NCBI RefSeq assembly: GCF_013055795.1
Contig: NZ_JABETO010000006.1
Location: 124,001 to 188,000 of the forward strand
Direction of reading: 5' to 3'
From: Streptomyces sp. I05A-00742
GTDB lineage: Bacteria > Actinomycetota > Actinomycetes > Streptomycetales > Streptomycetaceae
Length of the DNA: 64,000 nucleotides
Below the pieces are notes generated by a model. That model searched no databases. It was given only the letters and a program-made list of their open reading frames with translations, and was not told the DNA's origin. Shown piece by piece: positions 8,672 to 16,676 of this stretch. Each line of letters starts with the position of its first letter. Within the stretch, counting starts at the first letter, position 1. Both the position numbers and the translations under genes were made by a program.

Positions 8672-9454
8672 TCAGCCGGCCGGCTTGGCGTAGTGCAGGT
8701 CCACCGCGCCGGTGTAGCCGGGGAGGGTCACCGCGTCGCGCTGGTCCACCTTCCAGCCGAGGCCGTAGGCGGCGACGTACTGGAGGTAGTTCTGGACGGT
8801 GGGCGCGGTGTCGAGCGCCTTGCGCAGCCGGCCGCGGTCACCGACGGCGGTGATCTTGTAGGGCGGTGAGTAGACGCGGCCCTGGAGGATCAGGGTGTTG
8901 CCCACACAGCGGACGGCGCTGGTCGAGATCAGCCGCTGGTCCATCACCTCGATGCCCTGGGCGCCGCCCCGCCAGAGGGCGTTGACGACGGCCTGGAGGT
9001 CCTGCTGGTGGATGACCAGGTCGTTGGGCTGGGGCTGCGGTACTCCGGGGATCTTGGCGGTGGCGTTGGGCGGGGCGTCCGTCAGGGTGACCGTCAGGCC
9101 CGTTCCGCGGATCTCCCGGGTGCCCGCGGCGTCGCCCAGGGCGGCCAGGCGGCGCGCCTCGGCGGTGTCGGCGCCCGCGTCCCGCCCGGCCAGGGCGTCG
9201 ACCTGGGCGCGCAGGGCCGCGGCGCCGCGTTCCAGATCGCCGTTGCCCTTGCTGCGCTCCTGGATGAGGTCGGACAGCCGGAGCATGGAGGCGTCGGTGC
9301 GGATGTCGGTGCCCTTGGCCGTGTTGAAGCTCATCCAGAAAATGAGGCCGGCGAGGGCGAAGACCGCGGCCGTCAGCAGCCGAACCGGCCGGAATCGGCG
9401 GGGAGGGCGGCGGTCGGGCTCTGCGCCGCTGGTGGAGACGGCAGAATTGCTCAA
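8672..9454 (-). CDS. DUF881 family protein
   Basis: A 260-residue protein with a basic cytoplasmic tail, one membrane helix ([23 protein letters not shown]), a predicted coiled-coil stretch (about [25 protein letters not shown]) and an extracellular domain of the DUF881 type ending in [10 protein letters not shown]. This family often sits beside crgA in actinobacteria and is suspected to act in division or envelope biology, but no activity is established. It is divergent from crgA, with a 136-bp shared promoter region. Confidence 0.88.
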   Translation of the reverse strand: MSNSAVSTSGAEPDRRPPRRFRPVRLLTAAVFALAGLIFWMSFNTAKGTDIRTDASMLRLSDLIQERSKGNGDLERGAAALRAQVDALAGRDAGADTAEARRLAALGDAAGTREIRGTGLTVTLTDAPPNATAKIPGVPQPQPNDLVIHQQDLQAVVNALWRGGAQGIEVMDQRLISTSAVRCVGNTLILQGRVYSPPYKITAVGDRGRLRKALDTAPTVQNYLQYVAAYGLGWKVDQRDAVTLPGYTGAVDLHYAKPAG

Positions 9455-9590
9455 CGTACCCTTGTCCTCTCCGACGCCGCTGAAGCACTACGCTAACGGA
9501 CGCCCGGGGGGAGGAAGCGCTCCCCGGCGCGGCCGTCCAGCCCTTGTACCCCCAGCGCGGTCACGCAGCGCATCGACAGGAGAGTTCCTC

Positions 9591-9845
9591 GTGCCGAAGT
9601 CACGGATCCGCAAGAAGGACGACTTCACGCCTCCCCCGGCGAAGCAGCAGTCCATCAAGCTGACCAGCGGACGGCGCTGGGTGGCGCCGCTCATGCTGGC
9701 GTTGTTCCTGATCGGGCTGGCGTGGATCGTCGTCTTCTACGTGACGGGCAGCGATATGCCCATCGAGTCGCTGCACAACTGGAACATCGTGGTCGGCTTC
9801 GGCTTCATCGCGGCGGGCTTCGTGGTCTCCACCCAGTGGAAGTAG
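9591..9845 (+). CDS. crgA: Cell division protein CrgA
   Basis: An 84-residue protein starting [16 protein letters not shown], with two membrane helices (about residues 30-50 and 62-80) and the STQWK C-terminus typical of CrgA. CrgA interacts with the division machinery and modulates FtsZ ring formation; in Streptomyces it restrains early sporulation septation. The GTG at 9591 is supported by AGGAGAG at 9578-9584. The gene is monocistronic, divergent from DUF881, and followed by a cluster of DnaA boxes. Confidence 0.95.
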   Translation: MPKSRIRKKDDFTPPPAKQQSIKLTSGRRWVAPLMLALFLIGLAWIVVFYVTGSDMPIESLHNWNIVVGFGFIAAGFVVSTQWK

Positions 9846-9849
9846 CGAG

Positions 9850-10060
9850 TTATCCACACCCTCATCCACAGTGGGGAAAAACTCAGAAGATCTGTGGATA
9901 ACTTCCTGGATGTTGACGCCGGTGTGACTGTTCGCGATCTCTGTGGATCGCCGTCCACACCGGCGTTCTCCGCTGTATGTCCAGGTCGGAGCGGGTCGTA
10001 CGGGGATCGTGCGGCGGTTTTCCGCGGTTCTGCACATGATCGGCGTGGTGCTGTGGACAA
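9850..10060. promoter_or_regulatory. Cluster of DnaA boxes between crgA and the rhomboid gene
   Basis: Three exact boxes are present: TTATCCACA at 9850-9858, the same in inverted orientation at 9893-9901, and TTGTCCACA in inverted orientation at 10052-10060. Weaker matches lie at 9862-9870 (one mismatch), 9942-9950 and 9951-9959 (two mismatches each). The rest of this 290-bp gap between two convergent genes has no gene. The cluster lies about 20 kb from oriC. DnaA-box clusters outside oriC are known in S. coelicolor as DnaA-titrating elements; that role here is inference. Confidence 0.7.
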
Positions 10061-10135
10061 CCCGCACCGCACTGATGTGGGTGACGGGCGGCCGGTGCGG
10101 CGTTTCTCCCGTTCCGCCCGGTTCGGCCCGTCGGC

Positions 10136-10996
10136 CTAATTCAGCTGGGCCGTCCGTACGACCACGGTCACCACGATCGCCAGCAGCGCGGCCCCACAGG
10201 TGAGCCACTGCACCAGCGCCCGCCGCTCCCGGGGCGCGTGCACTATGCCGAAGGCCACCAGGGCACCCACCACCAGGCCGCCGATGTGCGCCTCCTTGGC
10301 GATGTTGCTCCAGGTGAAGGTGAAGATCAGGTTGAGTACGAGCAGGGCGACGACCGGCCGCATGTCGTACTTCAGCCGCCGCATCAGCACGGCGGTGGCA
10401 CCCAGCAGGCCGAAGATCGCGCCCGAGGCGCCGTACGACCGCCCGCCCGCGTCCACGAGCAGGTAGGTGAGCGCGCTGCCGCCCAGCCCGGACAGCAGGT
10501 AGAGGGCCAGATAGCGGGCCCGCCCGAACGCGGCCTCCAGCGGTGGCCCCAGCCACCACAGCGAGAGCATGTTGAAGCCGATGTGCATCGGGGACTCGTG
10601 CAGGAAGAGCGAGGTCAGCAGCCGGTACCACTGGCCCTCGGCGACGCCCTCGCCGTCCTGGAAGGGGTCCCGCCCCGTCAGCTCCAGAGTGGCCACCAGA
10701 TCACGCCCGTTGACCATCACCGCGATCCATATCGCGATGTTGATCCCCAGCAGCACCTTGGTCACCAGGAAGGGATCACCGGCGTGGACGACACCGCCGC
10801 CGGCCGTGCGCGGGGCGCTGTCCTGCCGGGCGCTCCCCCGGTCCGGACTTGAACCACCGCCGGAACACTCGGGACAGTGGAAGCCGACCGAGGCATTGAC
10901 CATGCAGTCCGGGCAGATCGGTCGCTCGCAGCGCGTGCAGCGGATGCCCGTCTCACGGTCAGGATGCCGGTAGCAGCAGACGGCCTGGTCGTTCAT
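10136..10996 (-). CDS. Rhomboid-family intramembrane serine protease with N-terminal zinc ribbon
   Basis: About 286 residues. The N-terminus holds a Cys/His zinc-binding module (CYRHPDRE, CTRC, CPDC, CPEC). It is followed by a rhomboid domain of about six helices with the catalytic serine in YGASGAIFG and the catalytic histidine in KEAHIGGLVVG, and the HIGFNM motif of helix 2. Rhomboids cleave transmembrane segments within the bilayer. The ATG at 10996 is chosen over an in-frame start at 11029 because a GGGGAG element precedes it. The substrate cannot be inferred. Confidence 0.93.
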   Translation of the reverse strand: MNDQAVCCYRHPDRETGIRCTRCERPICPDCMVNASVGFHCPECSGGGSSPDRGSARQDSAPRTAGGGVVHAGDPFLVTKVLLGINIAIWIAVMVNGRDLVATLELTGRDPFQDGEGVAEGQWYRLLTSLFLHESPMHIGFNMLSLWWLGPPLEAAFGRARYLALYLLSGLGGSALTYLLVDAGGRSYGASGAIFGLLGATAVLMRRLKYDMRPVVALLVLNLIFTFTWSNIAKEAHIGGLVVGALVAFGIVHAPRERRALVQWLTCGAALLAIVVTVVVRTAQLN

Positions 10997-11097
10997 GCTC
11001 TCCCCTCGCCCCTGTGGCGGTCCGGGCACCGCCGTTCCCCAGCACGGCCCCGCCCGTCATACGGACGGGCGGGGCGCCGGGTTCCCGGAACGTGCGA

Positions 11098-11631
11098 TCA
11101 GCCCTCGCGGGACTCGATCACGACACTCTCGATGACGACGTCCTGCACGGGACGGTCGGTGCGCGGGTTGGTCTGGGCGCCGGCGATGGCGTCCACGACC
11201 TTCTTGCCCGCGTCGCTCGTGACCTCACCGAAGATGGTGTGCTTGCCGGTCAGCCACGTGGTCGGGGACACGGTGATGAAGAACTGCGAGCCGTTGGTGC
11301 CCGGGCCGGCGTTGGCCATGGCCAGCAGGTAGGGCTTGTTGAAGGCCAGGTCCGGGTGGAACTCGTCCTTGAACTCGTAGCCCGGGCCGCCGGTGCCGTT
11401 GCCCAGCGGGTCACCGCCCTGGATCATGAAGCCGCTGATGACGCGGTGGAACACCGTGCCGTCGTACAGCTTGTCCGTGGACTTCTTCCCGGTCGCCGGG
11501 TGGGTCCACTCGCGCTCGCCCTTCGCGAGCTCGACGAAGTTCTTGACCGTCGTGGGGGCATGATTCGGCAGGAGCCGGATCTCGATGTCCCCCTGGTTGG
11601 TCTTAAGGGTGGCGTAGAGCTGCTCGGCCAC
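11098..11631 (-). CDS. Cyclophilin-type peptidyl-prolyl cis-trans isomerase
   Basis: A 177-residue cytoplasmic cyclophilin without signal peptide, catalysing proline isomerisation during folding. Typical elements are FHRVISGFMIQGGDP and GTNGSQFFITV, with conserved Arg and Phe active-site residues. It lies between the rhomboid gene (68 bp away) and DUF5324 (divergent). The same placement near oriC is usual for Streptomyces. Confidence 0.94.
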   Translation of the reverse strand: MAEQLYATLKTNQGDIEIRLLPNHAPTTVKNFVELAKGEREWTHPATGKKSTDKLYDGTVFHRVISGFMIQGGDPLGNGTGGPGYEFKDEFHPDLAFNKPYLLAMANAGPGTNGSQFFITVSPTTWLTGKHTIFGEVTSDAGKKVVDAIAGAQTNPRTDRPVQDVVIESVVIESREG

Positions 11632-11858
11632 GATCTACCTTCCATAGTCTGCACTGACAGCCACCGATCCTCGCACGGACCGACGGCGAGCGAGTAACGC
11701 CCAAAGCCCCGCGCGCGGCGGCGAACCGTGGCATTGTCGAGCGGGAGGCACCGTTGACCCGGATGCCCGTCCGAACCTGCCGGACCGCCCCTGGGCAGGC
11801 ATGATTTCCCACTGGGTGGAAAGGCGAAAGTCCATACGCCACCGAGGAGGAGGTTCTC

Positions 11859-12521
11859 GTGACCCGCAAGGACAGCGTGCGCGCCGCGACCAGCACCGCC
11901 AAGGACAGCGTGCGCCACGCGGCGGAGGTGGTGGCGCCCTACGCCGGCACGGCCAAGGACGCCGCCGTGCACTATGCGCACGAAGCCCGCGTCCGGCTGG
12001 CCCCCAAGGTGGCGGAGGCCGCCCATCAGGCCCGCTCGCAGTACGACGCGCATCTGCATCCCCGGCTCGAACACGCCCGTGAGGCCCTGCCCCCCAAGGT
12101 CAACCAGGCCGCCGCCCGGGCCCGCGCCGCCGCGGAGCCCGTCCGTGACGAGGCCGTCTCCCGCGGCTCCGCCGCCCTCGCCGTCCTGCGCGGCCAGGTG
12201 GCGGCCCAGGACGTCGAACGCCTCGGCCGCAAGCGCTGCCGCCGCGGCCGGGCCGGCCGGGTGGCCAAGCGGCTCGCCCTGGCGGGTGTGCTGGTGGGCG
12301 GCGCAGTCGCCGTCTGGAAGTGGTGGGACAAGCAGGCCAACCCCGACTGGCTGGTGGAACCGCCGGCCGCCACCGAGATCGCCGACCGCCCGCACCTCTC
12401 CTCCGTGGACGGCAGCGGCGACCGCACGGCCCTCGACCCCGAGGTCCAGGCCAAGCAGGCGGAGGCGGAGCGTCCGGAAAACCGGGAGGGGAAGGAGAAG
12501 GGGGACGGCGACCTCGCCTGA
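11859..12521 (+). CDS. DUF5324 family protein
   Basis: A 220-residue protein beginning MTRKDSVRAATSTAKDSV. It is rich in Ala and charged residues, likely forming long amphipathic helices (about 1-125), then a basic stretch (GRKRCRRGRAGRVAKR), a hydrophobic segment (LALAGVLVGGAVAVW) and an acidic, charged C-terminus. This fits the DUF5324 family, known from Streptomyces, whose function is not established. The GTG at 11859 follows GGAGGAGG. It is divergent from the cyclophilin gene and ends at a very strong terminator. Confidence 0.85.
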   Translation: MTRKDSVRAATSTAKDSVRHAAEVVAPYAGTAKDAAVHYAHEARVRLAPKVAEAAHQARSQYDAHLHPRLEHAREALPPKVNQAAARARAAAEPVRDEAVSRGSAALAVLRGQVAAQDVERLGRKRCRRGRAGRVAKRLALAGVLVGGAVAVWKWWDKQANPDWLVEPPAATEIADRPHLSSVDGSGDRTALDPEVQAKQAEAERPENREGKEKGDGDLA

Positions 12522-12559
12522 GGCGTCCGCTCCCGACCAGCCCTCCCCAGGCGTCAAAG

Positions 12560-12599
12560 AATCCCCTCCGACCCGCGTCGACGCGGGTCGGAGGGGATT
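12560..12599. terminator. Strong palindromic terminator after DUF5324
   Basis: A perfect 40-bp palindrome (20-bp arms centred on GTCGAC at 12577-12582), followed by a short T run (12598-12602). It ends the DUF5324 transcript and separates it from the MerR leader. Confidence 0.88.
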
Positions 12600-13247
12600 T
12601 TTGCTCGTCAGCGTCGAGGGCGGCGTACACCCCGTTCAGTGGTCGAGGTCGACTATCTGGCCGCCCGGTTGGCGGAAATCTATGCTGGCTGAGGTAGACA
12701 TTGGGCCGCGACGTGGTTATGGTTTCTCTCGTAGCCGAGATCGAGCAAGGCCTGGCAGAGATGAACTGCCGGGCAGCAGTACCCGCAGTTGCAGGTCGCA
12801 GGACGGTTCGGTGGTGGAGTTCCGAAGCCAGGGCTGTTGCAGGACGGCGACGGGGCTGACGACCGGACCGGGTGGCTCGCAGTGATCAGGGGCCGCCGTG
12901 AGCAATACCGCAGTTCACGCAGTAGCAGTTCGGTAAGTCGCAGTTCGCAGTACCCAGCAGTACTCGCTTGGTAAGTGAGTGATCCCAGAGGGAAGAAACG
13001 GAGGAGCCAGACGCCATCAGGATCGCCCGGGCGGGAATCTTGAGCCCGGGTACCGCAGGACATCGATAGCGAGGTGGTCTCCGGTCGAGCAACCGCGATC
13101 CCCGTACCCCGGACAGCATTTTGGCCGGGTCTGCGGACACAGAAGGCCGACGCAGTATCAGGGTCGGCAGATGGTGCAGTAGTTCCTTCGGGGCCTTGGT
13201 GCCAAATGGCACCAAGGCCCCTCCACGCGTTCAACAGAGAGGTGCAA
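12600..13247 (+). other. Long non-coding leader region of the MerR gene, rich in GCAGT repeats
   Basis: A 650-bp gap with no convincing long gene. GCAGT occurs eleven times between 12776 and 13180 (starts at 12776, 12785, 12879, 12910, 12919, 12925, 12940, 12947, 12957, 13152, 13176), densest at 12910-12961. A small imperfect hairpin lies at 12962-12980 and a 7-bp one at 13026-13050. A strong hairpin just before the MerR gene is listed separately. A 46-codon open frame from ATG 12719 to 12859 has no clear ribosome-binding site. The layout suggests a structured regulatory leader; this is inference. Confidence 0.45.
13190..13221 (+). promoter_or_regulatory. Strong hairpin 26 nt upstream of the MerR start
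   Basis: Perfect 15-bp arms (13190-13204 and 13207-13221) with a two-base AA centre. There is no T run after it and it sits just before the ribosome-binding site (AGAGAGG, 13236-13242). It may be an attenuator, an RNA structure protecting or controlling translation, or a DNA operator for a dimeric protein. Confidence 0.5.
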
Positions 13248-13586
13248 GTGACAGCAGACGACTCGTTCAGCCGTCTCGATGACGACGACTACCCCGCCTA
13301 CACGATGGGCCGGGCCGCCGAAATGCTCGGCACCACCCAGGGCTTCCTCCGCGCCATCGGTGAAGCCCGCCTGATCACCCCGCTGCGCTCCGAGGGCGGC
13401 CACCGACGCTACTCCCGCTATCAGCTGCGCATCGCCGCCCGCGCCCGGGAACTCGTAGACCAGGGCACCCCCATCGAGGCCGCCTGCCGCATCATCATCC
13501 TCGAAGACCAGCTCGAAGAAGCCCAGCGCATCAACGCCGAATACCGCCGCACCGCCGAATCGGCGAACCCTACGACCGCGGACTGA
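13248..13586 (+). CDS. MerR-family helix-turn-helix regulator
   Basis: A 112-residue protein. An acidic start is followed by a MerR-type winged helix (YTMGRAAEMLGTTQGFLRAIGEARLITP, about 17-44), the wing motif GGHRRYSRYQL (about 50-60) and a helical segment ending in a short coiled coil (about 80-105). There is no C-terminal effector domain, as in BldC-like or small MerR proteins. The GTG at 13248 is chosen because AGAGAGG lies upstream and the protein then begins at its acidic tail; longer in-frame starts run through the hairpin. It precedes the helicase gene in the same direction. Its long leader suggests RNA-level control. Confidence 0.85.
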   Translation: MTADDSFSRLDDDDYPAYTMGRAAEMLGTTQGFLRAIGEARLITPLRSEGGHRRYSRYQLRIAARARELVDQGTPIEAACRIIILEDQLEEAQRINAEYRRTAESANPTTAD

Positions 13587-13987
13587 GATGACGCGTGCCC
13601 GCCGCGCACGGAGGGTGGCGGGATCTGCGTCGGGACCGGCGTACCGGCTGATGGGGCGGCGTCGGGGCAGGACAGCGCCACCGCAAGAGTTGTGGCCGCC
13701 GAGCCAAAACAGCGACTGTCCTCCTGAAACACCGCGCTCCGGGTGGATCATATCTATGACCGCGAGACGAGAGTTTAATGCGTCGCGGGCAGCGTGTTTA
13801 CTCAACGAACAGAGCGGAATTATTTAACCGCACACAGGCCGCTACGCATGCTACTATCAATCTCAGTTGCAGTCCTGGTCACCAAAAACTCAACGCCCTT
13901 CGTCGGAATTTTCCGCCGCGCGAAGCGTTTGCATCCCGGCTGCACTCCGGGCGGGTCATCATCGCGGCGACCCGGCACGCACACTTC

Positions 13988-14029
13988 GTAGCTGGGGCCC
14001 GCATCCCTCGGGGTGCGGGCCCCAGCTAC
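13988..14029 (+). promoter_or_regulatory. 16-bp hairpin in the helicase leader (possible attenuator)
   Basis: Perfect 16-bp arms (13988-14003 and 14014-14029) with a 10-nt loop, very GC-rich, followed by GGACATTTTCC. It could be a terminator for an upstream transcript or an attenuator within the helicase leader; position alone does not decide. Confidence 0.55.
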
Positions 14030-14203
14030 GGACATTTTCCGAGCTTTCACCTGCGGAACCACGCCGTCCTGGATTTCACGTCCCCTCGACGTCACCCATT
14101 TCACCACCTGAGCCTGCACCGAATCCACCGCGGGCCAGATCTGCTTTCGCATTCCGTTCGGCCCGTTCTTGTGATTCTCTGCGCTGCTCTTCCGCTGCGA
14201 GAA

Positions 14204-14230
14204 TTCCTTGATACGTGCCGTATCAAGGAA
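14204..14230 (+). promoter_or_regulatory. Hairpin burying the helicase ribosome-binding site
   Basis: Perfect 12-bp arms (14204-14215 and 14219-14230) with a 3-nt loop. The right arm contains AAGGA (14225-14229), which lies 9 nt before the ATG at 14239, so the ribosome-binding site would be paired in the folded RNA. This is the layout of an RNA thermometer or of a site opened by a helicase or protein. No experiment is implied. Confidence 0.65.
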
Positions 14231-14238
14231 GGTTCTGC

Positions 14239-15753
14239 ATGAACCCCTCACGTACGAACAACCGCTCCTCCCGCACCCGCGGCCGTACCGGCGATCCCGC
14301 TTTCGGCTCCGGTACCCGTTCGCACCGGGGCAGCCGTTCCGGCTCGCCCGCGCCGAGGCGTTCCGGAGGGCAGCGCCGTCCGGGCGGCCGGGGTGGGCAG
14401 CCCGCGGCGGCCTCGGGCGAGTTCGCCCTGCCGAAGACGATTACTCCGGCGCTGCCCGCCGTCGAGGTGTTCGCCGACCTCGACATGCCCAAGCAGCTGC
14501 TGGCCTCGCTCGCCGCGCAGGGCATGAGCGTCCCGTTCCCGATACAGGGCGCAACCCTGCCCAACACCCTCGCGGGCCGCGACGTCCTCGGTCGTGGGCG
14601 CACCGGCTCGGGCAAGACCCTCGCCTTCGGCCTGGCCCTGCTGGCCCGCACCGCCCGACAGCGCGCCGAGCCCTGCCTGCCGCTGGCCCTCGTTCTGGTG
14701 CCGACGCGTGAGCTGGCGCAGCAGGTGACCGACGCCCTTGCCCCCTACGCCCGCTCGGTGAAACTGCGCCTGGCCACCGTCGTCGGCGGAATGCCGATCG
14801 GTCGGCAGATCAGCGCACTGCGCGGTGGCGCCGAAGTCGTCGTCGCGACACCGGGCCGCCTCAAGGACCTCATCGACCGGGGCGACTGCCGGCTGAACCA
14901 GGTCGCGATCACCGTCCTGGACGAGGCCGACCAGATGGCCGACATGGGCTTCATGCCCCAGGTCACCGCGCTCCTCGACCAGGTCCGCCCCGAGGGCCAG
15001 CGCATGCTGTTCTCCGCCACCCTCGACCGCAACGTCGACCTCCTGGTCCGCCGCTACCTCACCGACCCGGTCGTCCACTCCATCGATCCGGTCGCGGGCG
15101 CGGTCACCACGATGGCGCACCACGTCCTGTACGTCCACGGTGCCGACAAGCACCGGACGACGACCGAGATCGCGGCGCGCGAAGGCCGGGTGATCATGTT
15201 CCTGGACACCAAGCACGCCGTCGACCGGCTGACACAGGATCTGCTGAACAGCGGGGTGCGGGCCGCTGCCCTGCACGGCGGGAAATCGCAGCCGCAGCGC
15301 ACCCGGACCCTGTCCCGGTTCAAATCCGGGCACGTCACCGTGCTCGTCGCGACGAACGTCGCGGCGCGCGGCATCCATGTCGACAACCTCGACCTCGTCG
15401 TCAACGTCGACCCGCCGACCGACCACAAGGACTACCTCCACCGCGGCGGCCGAACCGCGCGGGCCGGTGAGTCCGGCAGCGTCGTCACCCTGGTCACCCC
15501 CGACCAGCGCCGCGGCATGACCCGCCTCATGGCAGCCGCCGGGATCGTCCCCCGGGCGACCCAGGTCCGCTCCGGCGAAGAGGCACTCAGCCAGATCACC
15601 GGCGCCCGGGCCCCCTCCGGTATTCCCGTGACGATCACCGCGCCGGTGGCCGAGCGGCGTCAGCGCAGCGCGGCCTCCCGCGGCCGGCGCAGTCCCGCTT
15701 CGGCCGCCCGGCGCGTGAGCGTACGGCAGTCCGCCTTCGACGCGGTGGCCTAG
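14239..15753 (+). CDS. DEAD-box ATP-dependent RNA helicase
   Basis: About 504 residues. A basic, low-complexity N-terminus (about 1-60) precedes a complete helicase core: Q motif (VPFPIQ), Walker A GRTGSGKT, PTRELAQ, ATPGR, DEAD (VLDEADQM), SAT (FSATLD), and the C-terminal motifs VLVATNVAARG and HRGGRTAR. The tail is basic (RQRSAASRGRRSPASAARR), as in RhlE/CsdA-like helicases. The enzyme should unwind RNA duplexes, often needed at low temperature. The ATG at 14239 is chosen because AAGGA precedes it; the in-frame GTG at 14215 lies within the hairpin. It is followed by a CBS gene and a small conserved gene, an arrangement like the one I recall near SCO5920 in S. coelicolor. Confidence 0.94.
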   Translation: MNPSRTNNRSSRTRGRTGDPAFGSGTRSHRGSRSGSPAPRRSGGQRRPGGRGGQPAAASGEFALPKTITPALPAVEVFADLDMPKQLLASLAAQGMSVPFPIQGATLPNTLAGRDVLGRGRTGSGKTLAFGLALLARTARQRAEPCLPLALVLVPTRELAQQVTDALAPYARSVKLRLATVVGGMPIGRQISALRGGAEVVVATPGRLKDLIDRGDCRLNQVAITVLDEADQMADMGFMPQVTALLDQVRPEGQRMLFSATLDRNVDLLVRRYLTDPVVHSIDPVAGAVTTMAHHVLYVHGADKHRTTTEIAAREGRVIMFLDTKHAVDRLTQDLLNSGVRAAALHGGKSQPQRTRTLSRFKSGHVTVLVATNVAARGIHVDNLDLVVNVDPPTDHKDYLHRGGRTARAGESGSVVTLVTPDQRRGMTRLMAAAGIVPRATQVRSGEEALSQITGARAPSGIPVTITAPVAERRQRSAASRGRRSPASAARRVSVRQSAFDAVA

Positions 15754-15798
15754 AACCTTCACGTTCAGGAACTGACCCATCTCTGCAGGAGGCACATC

Positions 15799-16202
15799 GT
15801 GACACTGGTTCAGGTGCAACCCCGCTCGACGAGTGCCGACCCCGCGCACAGAACGCCGGTCGATGCCATGGACACGGCCGGACCTCGAGTCTGGGACGAC
15901 ATGACGGTCGAGGTGGCCCTGTCCGTCATGGCCAGTGCCCGCACCGACCACCTGCTGGTCTGCGACAACGACGGCCTGTGCACCGGTTTGGTCACCCAGG
16001 CCCGGCTCGCTGCCGTCTGTGACAGCTCCGCGTACACGGACCAGGTCCAGCTACGCGACATTCTCGGCAACCGTGGCCGTCCGCCTCGCCCGTGACCACG
16101 ATGGCCGAGGCCCAGCACGCACTGCGCGGCCGCCGGCCCGGTGCCCTGCCTGTCGTCGACGAGCAGGGCAGCGCTCCGGGCATCCTCACCCAGGCCTGTT
16201 GA
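15799..16202 (+). pseudogene. CBS-domain protein broken by a one-base frameshift
   Basis: The frame from GTG 15799 encodes a first CBS module (DDMTVEVALSVMASARTDHLLVCD) and then stops at 16095 after RGRPPRP. From about 16077 a second frame continues the family-like sequence: SPVTTMAEAQHALRGRRPGA, then LPVVDEQGSAPGILTQAC, to a stop at 16200-16202. Losing one base near 16075-16078 (GGCC) explains both halves. An intact protein would be ~134 residues with two CBS motifs, which normally pair to bind adenine nucleotides. The gene lies 45 bp behind the helicase gene. It is either a true pseudogene, a truncated product of 98 residues, or a sequencing error. Confidence 0.7.
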
Positions 16203-16254
16203 ACCGCCTCACCGAGGCAGAGACATCCCCCTTCTTCTCCCTGCGAGGCACATC

Positions 16255-16566
16255 ATGCGCTTTGTCATCGCCCGCTTCCCGTTCGACCTCACCAAGAGCG
16301 GCGTTCTGGAATCCATGAAGGGCGTCAAACCCGAGCAGGTCACCGGCGAGTCCGTGATCATCGGCCGCCGCACCTACCCCGTCATGCAGGTCGGCCAGGT
16401 CATCACACGCCAGGACCGCCGCGATTTCAGCGCCGGCGAAGTCCTCCGGGCCATGAGCCGGCTGGGCTTCACCTGCTGCGGCCTTCCCCGCGCCGCCGCG
16501 CCCCAGCGTGCCCTCAGCCCGTTGCAACAGGCTTCCGCGATGCTCGGCGCCCCCGCGGCCGTCTGA
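16255..16566 (+). CDS. Small conserved actinobacterial protein (SCO5918-like), unknown function
   Basis: A 103-residue protein starting MRFVIARFPFDLTKSGVLES. It has no membrane segment or signal. The middle (ESVIIGRRTYPVMQVGQVITR) is compact and conserved-looking; the C-terminus is Ala/Pro-rich. I recall similar proteins beside DEAD-box helicases in Streptomyces (SCO5918 family), which agrees with the neighbour 0.5 kb upstream. Function is unknown; an RNA-related role is only suggested by context. The start is the first ATG of the frame, with a weak GAGG upstream. Confidence 0.7.
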   Translation: MRFVIARFPFDLTKSGVLESMKGVKPEQVTGESVIIGRRTYPVMQVGQVITRQDRRDFSAGEVLRAMSRLGFTCCGLPRAAAPQRALSPLQQASAMLGAPAAV

Positions 16567-16600
16567 CCGACGGGCAAGCGCGAGCCGCCGTCACATCAGC

Positions 16601-16640
16601 GGTGAGGGTCCGGCCGGGACGCACCGGCCGGACCCTCACC
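16601..16640. terminator. Hairpin terminator between convergent genes
   Basis: Perfect 17-bp arms (16601-16617 and 16624-16640) with a 6-nt loop, between the SCO5918-like gene and a convergent unknown gene. Confidence 0.8.
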
Positions 16641-16676
16641 GCGTACCGAGGGGATCCTCAGCGCGCGGTGGTGGGA

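Larger units (their letters stand above)
13587..14238 (+). other. Long intergenic/leader region upstream of the helicase gene
   Basis: A 650-bp gap without a convincing gene. The stretch 13750-13880 is clearly richer in A and T than its surroundings and probably holds the helicase promoter (for example TACTAT at 13852-13857 as a possible -10). The following ~370 nt contain two strong hairpins (13988-14029 and 14204-14230). Long 5' leaders are common for cold-induced genes, but no cold-shock protein gene or remnant is seen here. Confidence 0.45.

Noticed and set aside
12719..12859. 46-codon frame in the MerR leader
   Set aside because: No clear ribosome-binding site and no recognisable product; kept only as part of the leader description.
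13778..14242. Plus-strand frame in the helicase leader
   Set aside because: Runs through the hairpins and has no coding character.
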